This document shows, in pieces, positions 57,021 to 64,000 of a stretch of 64,000 nucleotides of DNA. The notes under the pieces were generated by a model that was not told the DNA's origin, searched no databases, and worked only from the letters and a program-made list of their open reading frames with translations. The stretch spans positions 496,001 through 560,000 of the forward strand of contig JAFEMH010000751.1 of the NCBI GenBank assembly GCA_022495995.1. The letters run 5' to 3'. Position 1 is the first letter of the stretch, and the number at the start of each line of letters is the position of its first letter. Position numbers and translations under genes: made by a program. The DNA comes from Adenophora triphylla var. japonica. Lineage: Eukaryota > Streptophyta > Magnoliopsida > Asterales > Campanulaceae.

Positions 57021-57067
57021 CGGCTTCCTACGTATCTCTATCGAAGAATCAGACCATAATGTAGTTT
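57021..57067 (+). repeat. Tat hairpin motif, copy c
   Basis: GGCTTCCTACGTATCTCTAT, CGAAGAATCAGACC, ATAATGTAGTTTG. It has the same order as copies a, b and d. Confidence 0.55.
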
Positions 57068-57204
57068 GAATCCAAAACATGAAAAGGCTGCTTTAGGTAT
57101 TTTGAAAATCATTTTGAAAATCGAGGTGATTTTGTTTTTGAAAAGGTAAATTCATACTGAGGAATAAAATCAAGACCCAATTCTGAATATACCTGTATGT
57201 CTGA

Positions 57205-57590
57205 AGATTCGCCTGTCTGGGCTCCGAACCTGCTGGGAAATATATTAGAAAATAAAGGCTTACTTGTCCGATCCTTTGAGTTCTGTCGGTTTTATGAAGA
57301 TTCGTCTGTCTGGGCTCCGAATTGGGTCTTTTTCTTGTTGAGGATGACGATCCACCTATTTGGACATTGAATCGAGATTTTATGATGACGGTTCACCTGT
57401 CTGGGCATTGAACCGGGCTTTTGATTTGATGATCCACCTGTCTGGGCGTTGGATCGGGCTTTTGTTTTGAAGATCCACCTGTTTGGGCGTTGGATCGGGC
57501 TTTTGTTTTGATGATCCACCTGTCTGGGCATTGGACCGGGCTTTTCTGATTTGACGATCCACCTGTCTGGGCTCTGAATCATGTGGAATG
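57205..57590. repeat. Minisatellite, about eight units of roughly 52-56 bp
   Basis: GATCCACCTGTCTGGGC followed by RTTGRATCGGGCTTTTG recurs, with divergent outer units (GATTCGCCTGTCTGGGCTC). It lies between the gypsy leader region and the antisense PMD gene, a position where Tat elements carry tandem repeats. Confidence 0.9.
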
Positions 57591-57804
57591 AGTTGATCTC
57601 TGGATCAATCATTTTCGGGTGACTGGTGCCGTATTGGGCGATTGTGCGGGTGTCACGTTCGACTCGTTCCATGACTTGCGATGCCGATTTTTCCAGGTTT
57701 CCTTGCTAGTGTGTTACTTCCAAGGGTAAATGTGTCAATTTTTTAATTTTGACGTTGTGTAGACGCTTATGTTCGAGGACAATTTCGTACATTTCCAGAA
57801 GGTA

Positions 57805-57838
57805 TATCTCGCGCGAGATATGATGTATCGTGTGATAC
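57805..57838 (+). promoter_or_regulatory. CGCG module upstream of the antisense PMD gene
   Basis: TATCTCGCGCGAGATA is a perfect 16-bp palindrome, followed 4 bp on by GTATCGTGTGATAC. It lies about 170-200 bp before the ATG at 58009, the same distance as the module before the gene at 60761. Confidence 0.55.
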
Positions 57839-58008
57839 ATAGGCTGTCGGGGCAATATAACAGCAGCTGCTGTTTTATTTTGAAAATACCTCTTTTCAAA
57901 TTTCCCTCCCTAGCTCGAGTCGAGGCGATTTTTCTTCATGATATCTGGCGTGTTGCTCATTGATTCCTCTCCTCAATCAACTTTCAATCCCTTCTCCTTC
58001 CAATATCG

Positions 58009-60239
58009 ATGGCACAAGAAAGGAAGAATCCAATTTTGGGGAGTCATTTGCTTGGTAAGGATTACCCCCGTGATGACCTCACTTTCAATAGGGGCGTACA
58101 CATTTCCCACGCCGTTCGTGAAGGTTTGGTAAGAGCCTCTTCCTCAACTCTAGTTTTATGCACTGCATTTAATTTGAATCCTATTTTTGAATCCCAATTT
58201 CATCAATGGCAGCTTTTCTTGTTTTTTGTCTAGAACTTGGTTCTATCTTGCATGCTTTGATTTTATTTAATTTGTTGGATGTTTGACGTTGCGTTGTGTG
58301 CGTATGAGTCCCGTACATATCATGGATTGTAGGAGGGGTTGATTCGGGTAGTCAAATGCATCTTTGGGCATGCTTTTTTTATGTGCGCGCCAAGTGTTTG
58401 ACGAAATGCCTCAATGAGAATTTTCTTCTATTTCTTTGAAATTTTGCCATGGGATGATGCCTAACATTGCCCTTTTGTTTCTCCTCTATTTTGTAGGCGT
58501 ACAGGATAACCAAAAACTGTCACGAGAGTCCAAAATGTGCCAAGGCTTTGTGGGACAAAATCAAGGACCTCAATGGGGTTCGAGCTAGGATGGCTCAAAT
58601 GGGGCTTTTGACCTTCGTCGACAACATCCAGGGTATGAGACGGACAACCCAAGTTCTTCGGGCAATCCGAGAGATGTGGTGGGACACTACCCACACCGTG
58701 CATCTTCGTTTTGGGGAAGCTACCATGACCCCGATGGACTTTCTTGCTATCACGGGGCTGGAGTTAACCGGTGAGCCCCTCCCGAAGACTGCGGGTTATA
58801 AGCCTGTGAGTCCAGTCGTATGGAGACAGCTGATTGGTTTTGCCCCTAACAAGGTTAAGGGGTTTGCTGCTGAATTGTCGCCCCTCCGGGCTCAACTTGA
58901 GGCTTAGGCGCTTAAGTCGAATGCAGATACTAATCGATTGGTGCGGGGTTCCCTCTGGTATATTCTGTCTGAGACCATTTTTGCAAACCATTCTTCTACG
59001 GCCCGTCTCTCCCTTTTAGGTTTGTTGGTTGTTTTGGATAATGTGAGGACTTATGATTGGGGCTCAGCTGGGCTGGCCTTCTGTTATCACGCCATGGATG
59101 AGGCGTGTAGGCATATCAAGGATCTCTGTCAGGGTATTCTTATGCTTGGGAGGTATGCTCTTGATTCTATCTCTGTCTTTTATCTGTACTTCTTGTCTGT
59201 TTTTCGGTACAGATATGGGGATACGTTGTCTTTGGACTGTACAAGTTTGAGTTGGAAAGCGGGGACCCTCTGTTTCCGGACATCAGGAGGTGGAGCCACC
59301 CCAATTGGAGTGTTGATGAGGAGGAAGATCAGGACTGGACCCTTACGGTTGCAGAGGCGCGGGCCATGTTGGACGCCTTTAAGTATGAGCGGCTGGGCCT
59401 TTATCCGTGGACCTTGGTGGAGCGGGAGGTTCACCGTGCTAGGGATGCCACGGCAATGCAAAGGATGTTGGTATCTCTGGAGGGGGATACCATGTATTTG
59501 GGTGAGTGAGTCTTCCCTCAGCATGGCCGGGGTTCACTGCCATATGTGGTGCCTGCGGATCCGCCGAGGGCGATGTACCCTACCCACATCATTCCAAATG
59601 ATGATTACGCTGATCTTGTGGAGGGTTGTGTGGTGATGGATCGTGTTATCCATGGAGCTTCCTATGCGGAGTTCTTGCCTCGCCTGATGTGTCCCCTCCT
59701 GGTGGGTGCTAGGCGGTCATTTGCTCGGGGTTCCACCTCTGCCTCCGCCTCAGGTTCATCAGCCCCCAGCACTTCTTCCTAGTATGTAGGTCCTTTGCCT
59801 TTCGTGCCGGATTACGGTCCTCCGAGCTATACATATATGATGGGGAGCATGCCGATGATGGGCCATATCCCAATCTCGGACCATATTCTCGAGGGTTACC
59901 GCCTTCCATCTGATGTCTCCTCGGTACGTTTCTGTTCATACTATTTTGCGTATTCGTCCATATAAGTGTATATGTCCGACTTCATCTGACCTTTTTTGCT
60001 TTTGTTGCCAGATCACCATGTCTGCGGCTGATTATAACCGTGGGGCAAGCAGGATGGCGAGATTGATGTCCCTGGTGTTGGACATGTCCGAGCGACTGTT
60101 TTAGAAGGTGGCTTTGGCACCTTCGACGGTAGCCTCTGCGGTGACCCCAACTTGTGGAGCCAAGCGGTCGAGGAGGGATGGCAGCCCCAATGGTGGTAAA
60201 GGCGGAGGTGCCGGCGGCTCGGGTGACTTGATGGCATGA
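58009..60239 (+). pseudogene. Antisense ORF of the gypsy element: plant mobile domain (PMD) protein
   Basis: Exon 1 (58009-58128) is MAQERKNPILGSHLLGKDYP ... VREGL|GTAAGA. The intron ends TTTTGTAG at 58496. Exon 2 (58497 on) carries the PMD-type core: REMWWDTTHTVHLRFGEATM, TPMDFLAITGLELTGEPLP, SLWYILSETIFA and YDWGSAGLAFCYHAMDEACR. A second intron or shift near 59150-59212 leads to YVVFGLYKFELESGDPLFPD. A last intron (59924-60011) precedes MSAADYNRGASRMARLM and a basic KRSRRD tail. Stops TAG 58905, TGA 59507, TAG 59780 and TAG 60102 all fit CAG or CGA mutations. PMD proteins are transposon-associated and of unclear biochemical role. It lies opposite in strand to the neighbouring pol. Confidence 0.72.
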
Positions 60240-60564
60240 TCCCCCCTACTTCTCGAGATCTTGTAAATATTGGCCGTGTGGGTCCAGACAATTATTTCTT
60301 TCTTTTTGGTACCTGTAAGCACGTAGATGGAACAAAAACATGGTTTTTCTTAATTCCTAGTCCTAGGTCTAATTAGTTAGTTTTTTAACTTTCTCGACTT
60401 TCGTGGTTGGAATGAAATGACCATTTGGGTCACAGTTTTGAGCTTGATTTTGGTGTTGCACTGCATGTTAGGAACTGTACGTGCAGGTTTTTGAGACTTG
60501 CTTCGTCAAGTCGGGGCTAGATTGTTTGTTGGTGCAGAACTGTTGCTGTTCTTGCCGTGGCGAT
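60240..60564 (+). other. Spacer between the two antisense genes
   Basis: Non-coding 3' and 5' flank. No gene is recognised. Confidence 0.5.
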
Positions 60565-60607
60565 GTATCACGCGGGAAAAGGCATCTCGCGCGAGACACG
60601 CTACCCA
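60565..60607 (+). promoter_or_regulatory. CGCG modules upstream of the DUF7745-like gene
   Basis: GTATCACGCGGGAAAAGGCA and ATCTCGCGCGAGACACGC followed by TACCC. They lie about 45-85 bp upstream of the TATA box at 60650 and 160-195 bp before the ATG at 60761. Confidence 0.55.
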
Positions 60608-60649
60608 AGCAGAGTTCTCTTCCTTCTTCGAACATGATTTCGTCAGTTT

Positions 60650-60660
60650 TCCCTATAAAA
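60650..60660 (+). promoter_or_regulatory. TATA box of the DUF7745-like antisense gene
   Basis: CCCTATAAAAACAACCC lies about 105 bp before the ATG at 60761, with a CT-rich leader between them. Confidence 0.6.
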
Positions 60661-60760
60661 ACAACCCGTAGTCCGGCCAGATAACTCATCCTAGCCCTTC
60701 AAACTCTAGAGATATTCTGTTAGGGTCGAATTCTTGTCTTATTTTACAACCCTGTGATCC

Positions 60761-62257
60761 ATGGCTTACAAGAAGATAGTCCCAACGTCCATGATTGTTG
60801 ATGATTTTTCTTTGTCGTCTGATGTAGTGGAATCATTCAAGCAAGCATCAATAGATTTCGCGAGGTCATTTCGCAATCGATCTCGCAATAAGTTTATAGC
60901 AGAATTCGGGTTCAGAATCCTTTTCACCTTGAAGAACCTCCAACCGGATTGGAATCTTTTGCAGGGTGCTGCTCGATTTTGGGATCCTTCTGTTCACCTC
61001 TTTAATTTTTCTCTTAATGAGATGGTGCCTACTGTTGTGGAATTTGCCATTATCCTGGATATGCCTTTGACTGGTGAGATTGCTGTTCCTAAAAAAAATA
61101 GGAATCATTCAGAGGCTTTGAATGAATTGTTAGGGATCCCCCTTGATACTTGATATGAGTTGGTCCACCACAGGTGGGTAGACTGTTCTTCTTTTCCTGA
61201 GCGCTTCAGCGGAGATTCAGATGATGATACCTTCCATGCTTACAAACGGAACTTTTTGGCCCTTTCCCTTTTCGGAGATGTTTTGTTCACATGCAGGGAT
61301 GGCTTGGTTGACTCCCAATTGGTGGAAATTGTTCTGCAGGCTAGGAAACGTTCTAGGAACATCGTTCCGCTAATTTTAGGTGAAACCCTGCATGGTCTTG
61401 ATGAGTTGCATAAGATCGGTGCCATGACTCAAGGGAGTCCTCTTTTGTTGACTATTTGGCTTAGGGAATATCTCAAGTTGGTAGGTCCCCTGTTGGAGTA
61501 TTCCCCATTCACATACCATACGAGAAAGTTACTGATCAAGGATCTCTCGGTGGATGAGTGGACTGAGCTGATTGCGAATACTGTGACTGCCGATATCATT
61601 TGGTGTCCACCTTATTGGAGATTGAACAAGTATGTCGCCAATAGCAAGGGTTTTGACAGGGTTGTTCTCCCGGGTTTGGGAGATTCCTCCTTTTATTTTC
61701 CCAAGTAGGTGCTCCATCAGTTTGGTCAGCAGCATGACACTTATCTTTTTGAAGGGGCCTCTCGTGAGGTGTCTTATATCGGTGTAGAGTTTGCGAAGGT
61801 GCTAGCTCAAGCATGGGGTGAAGGAACTAGTCAGGATCGCTGGTCGAACCTTCGAACTTTTGATGCAAGCATCTTCTTATCTGACAAGTATTTGGATTGG
61901 TTCCTTCATATCGGTCACCCTAAAGTGGAGAAGATTGATGATCTGCCGCTTTCACTGTTAGGGGATTCTTTTGTAGCTAGCAGTATTTTGCGAAGGTGCG
62001 AGGCTCAGTCTGATCCTGCTAATGTACGGACTGACCCAACCCAGGATTTTCTTGATGGGGATTGGTATGAGAGGCGAGGCAAGGGTATGCCTGGAAAGAC
62101 GCAAGCTTTAGATAGGCCCAATGTCTTTAAGAGGCTTTCGGAGTCCGTTTTTACTCGCCTCGAGGGATATTCTGCTTCGAAGGGCCCAAAGCGCAAGAGA
62201 GATCGCGATGTCGATGGTAATCATGTCTGTCGGCCTACCAAGTCAATGAAAGGCTAG
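60761..62257 (+). pseudogene. Antisense ORF of the gypsy element: DUF7745-like protein
   Basis: A single 498-codon frame starting M-A-Y-K-K-I-V-P-T-S, intact but for TGA 61151-61153 and TAG 61706-61708, both of which fit C-to-T change of CGA or CAG. It contains LLQGAARFWDPSVHLFNFSL followed by NEMVPTVVEFAIILDMPLTG, the pattern of the plant DUF7745 domain (a WDP..F.F ... D..PT.EE region), then SLFGDVLFTC, VPLILGETLHGLDELH and IWCPPYWRLN. The tail is basic (GPKRKRDRDVDG), suggesting nuclear entry. It has its own TATA box and lies antisense to the integrase at 62737. The function is unknown. Confidence 0.68.
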
Positions 62258-62442
62258 ATCTTAAGGAGTACCAAGAGATTGCTTTGATAGATCAATAGCT
62301 TTACTTTATTTTATTTTTTTCAAGATTGTTAGATTAGCCAATTAGTCGTTGTGGTTAGGATTTCCCTTTTGTCATTAATAAAATGCATTTGATTAATAAA
62401 AGGACAAGATTAGATTTATTTATTTGATTAGTTCGAACCAGA

Positions 62443-62500
62443 GGGCTGCCTGCGTTCCTCTTTTACAGCAATTAAATAAGAGGCTCAGGTCAACGTAGTT
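62443..62500 (+). repeat. Tat hairpin motif, copy d
   Basis: GGGCTGCCTGCGTTCCTCTT, then a spacer, AAGAGGCTCAGGTCAACGTAGTTC. The stem is CCTCTT/AAGAGG, and the tail ACGTAGTTC matches the other copies. Confidence 0.6.
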
Positions 62501-62549
62501 CATTTTTGAGAGAAAAAAGGACAAAATACGGTATCAGGCCGAGGAATAA

Positions 62550-62571
62550 TATCGCGCGAGACAAGGCCTCC
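62550..62571. promoter_or_regulatory. CGCG module near the pol end
   Basis: TATCGCGCGAGACAAGG followed by CCTCC. No TATA box is obvious nearby. Confidence 0.4.
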
Positions 62572-62605
62572 TTTCTCTCTCTTTTTTTTTATGCACACCC
62601 TTTCT

Positions 62606-62712
62606 TTTGCCTAGACCGCCCTTTCAGTTTTTCAATCTAGCGGGCTTCTTTTCTTGTGCAAGCTCTAATTTTTGCCTAGGCCGTCCCCTTCGAGATTTTC
62701 AACCTAGCGAGC
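62606..62712. repeat. Two-copy 65-bp tandem repeat
   Basis: TTTGCCTAGACCGCCCTTTC... and TTTGCCTAGGCCGTCCCCTT..., both ending TTTTCAAYCTAGCGRGC. Confidence 0.75.
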
Positions 62713-62736
62713 ATTTTTTCTTTTTAAGAGGCCAAG

Positions 62737-64000
62737 TCACGCGATGTATTTCTTGAGCTTGTCCATGTTGACTGGCTTCGGTAGCTGATCTCCGTCTAAG
62801 TCCACCAACTGAAGGGCTCCCCCAGAGAATATCTTCTTCACAATGTAGGTTCCTATCCATCTTGGTCCCCACTTGCCTAGCGGGTTGAAAGGTCCAGGAC
62901 GATGTTCACGAAGAACCAGGTCGCCTACTCTGATATTCCTTGTCTTGACCTTTTTGTTGAAAGCTCTTGCCATTCTTCTTTGGTAGGCTTGAGTGTGCTC
63001 GGCTGCTTTCAGCCTCCTTTCATCTAGCAAGGCTAACTCTTTGTATCTGCTTTCCAGCAAGTCAACTTCGTTCACTTGGTTTTCTAGGAGAACCCTTATT
63101 GATGGTTTTCCAATTCTATTGGCAAGACAGCCTCCATTCTGAATGTGAGGGCATAGGGGGTCTCCCCTGTAGCTGTTCGGACGGAGGTACGGTATCTCCA
63201 AAGTGCGAAGGGTAACTTGTCGGGCCAGTCTTTCCCAGTGATTGCCATTTTTCTGATGATGGTTTCGATTGTCTTGTTTGCGGCTTCAACTGCTCCATTC
63301 GTCTGAGGACTGTAAGGAGATGGCTTGTGCCTTATAATTTTGAACTTGGTTAGGAGGCGATTGGTTTCTTTCTAGAAGTGCGAGCCATTATCGGATATCA
63401 TCTCTTGCGGAACCCCATTTCGGCAGATGATGTTGTGTTTGATGAATTTTGCAACCTTTCTGGCATTCAAAACTTTGTAGGACGCGGCCTTGACCCATTT
63501 AGTGAAATAGTTGATGGCTACTGGGACGAAGCAGTGTCCATTGGCTCCTGTGGGTATGACCTTTCCAATCACATCGATCCCCTATGTCGAGAATGGCCAA
63601 GGAGAGGTCATAGGGTACAGTAGGGAAGGCGGCGCGTGCTGAAGGTTGGCGTGTATCTGACACTTATGACATTTCTTGACCATTCTTGTACAGTCGGCTT
63701 CCATGGTTAGCCAAAAGTACCCTTGTCTGATGATCTTTTTGGCAAGCATATTTCCGCTCATGTGGGTTCCACATATACCTTGATGAACATGGTCCATTAT
63801 TTCTTGGGCTTCTCCTTCGGTGGCACAAAGGAGGTTTCCTTGGGAGTGTTTGTTGAATAGACGGCCAGCAATAATGACGTAATTAGCTGCCAGCCTTTTA
63901 AGGGTGATCTGAGTCTTCTGGTCAGTCTCGGGTGGAATGGTTCCATCTAGGATGAAATGCCAAATGTCATGGTACCACGGTTTCTTTTCGGAGTCCTCAA
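62737..64000 (-). pseudogene. Tat-lineage gypsy integrase (pol 3' end, runs off the right edge)
   Basis: Minus strand from the window edge: PWYHDIWHFILDGTIPPE and RLAANYVIIAGRLFNK, the HHCC zinc finger HVHQGICGTHMSGNM ... KCHKCQ, the integrase core (INYFTKWVKAASYK, ISDNGSHF, then PQTNGAVEAANKTIETI with the catalytic Glu), and the C-terminal GPFNPLGKWGPRWIGTYIV (GPY/F-type) ending DKLKKYIA at 62737. There is no chromodomain, as expected for Tat. Stops TAG at 63582-63584 (probable Trp) and 63372-63374 (probable Gln), plus breaks near 63201, disable it. Reverse transcriptase and gag would lie beyond 64000. Confidence 0.92.

Larger units (their letters stand above)
56081..57070 (-). mobile_element. 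Tat-lineage gypsy leader and LTR-like region, right copy
   Basis: Directly upstream (minus strand) of the gag at 54243-56091. It contains TGGCGACTCAAAAAG (minus), a TATA box CCTATAAATACC (56579-56590, minus), a CGCG module 150 bp upstream of it, and the hairpin motif at 57021. It is colinear with 48961-50560. To its right lie a minisatellite and antisense genes that belong to the 3' part of another gypsy copy, so this one region seems to serve both as 3' end of that copy and as 5' end of the gag unit. Confidence 0.6.
62258..62736. other. Intergenic strip between antisense gene and pol end
   Basis: Non-coding. It contains a hairpin motif (62443), a CGCG module (62550) and a 65-bp repeat in two copies (62606 and 62671). 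The convergent ends of the DUF7745-like gene and pol face each other here. Confidence 0.6.

Noticed and set aside
3850..62571. CAMTA (calmodulin-binding factor) boxes as an explanation of the CGCG modules
   Set aside because: Most copies have T before CGCG or A after it, which does not fit the V-CGCG-B consensus on either strand; only the CACGCGGG variants do.

Overview
This window is nuclear DNA from a flowering plant, most likely a eudicot. It is a dense block of transposable elements. I see no intact, convincing host gene, rRNA, tRNA or CRISPR array. The plant assignment rests on Ty1/copia and Ty3/gypsy LTR retrotransposons primed from initiator tRNA-Met, a CACTA transposon, two Stowaway-type MITEs starting CTCCCTCCGTCC, and fragments of typical plant genes (ribosomal protein S2, DNA2/JHS1, glutamate-cysteine ligase).

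Layout. 1-2822: decayed repeat DNA with a tandem duplication. 2823-15733: a 12.9 kb non-autonomous CACTA element with AAA target duplications and subterminal repeats. It carries pieces of three host genes (RPS2-like 5' end, DNA2 nuclease exons, GSH1 C-terminal exons), a MITE, and a poly-threonine trinucleotide tract split by a minus-strand copia element (Copia-1, 3388-11572, CCACC duplication). 15734-20543: AT-rich intergenic DNA with a decayed tandem array, an (AT)n run, a TIR element holding a G-rich tract, and a second MITE. 20544-24540: remnants of a gypsy-type coding region with a compact 1.8 kb LTR element (22150-23958) inserted in it.

25844-48960 is a three-level nest. The LTR of an old Sirevirus-like copia (Element 4) was split by Copia-2 (26305-47859), whose reverse transcriptase was in turn split by the young Copia-3 (31696-45158, exact CAAAG duplication, two 1521-bp LTRs). 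Copia-3 has gag-pol plus an extra spliced gene with its own TATA box between pol and the 3' LTR, and is saturated with the hexamer AACCGC.

48961-64000 holds Tat-lineage gypsy material, all with pol/gag on the minus strand: leader/LTR regions, three minisatellites, a recurring hairpin motif, one gag, the integrase end of a pol that runs off the right edge, and two genes on the plus strand, antisense to pol (a plant-mobile-domain protein with introns, and a DUF7745-like protein).

All coding regions seen are broken. Most premature stops whose ancestral codon can be inferred fit C-to-T change (CAG to TAG, CAA to TAA, CGA to TGA), as expected for methylated, silenced elements. The two cross-element signals I find most interesting are a palindromic CGCG module that sits upstream of TATA boxes in unrelated copia and gypsy promoters, and the strand-biased AACCGC motif of Copia-3 that appears in all codon phases. 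All identities, counts and family names come from reading by eye; no database search was run.
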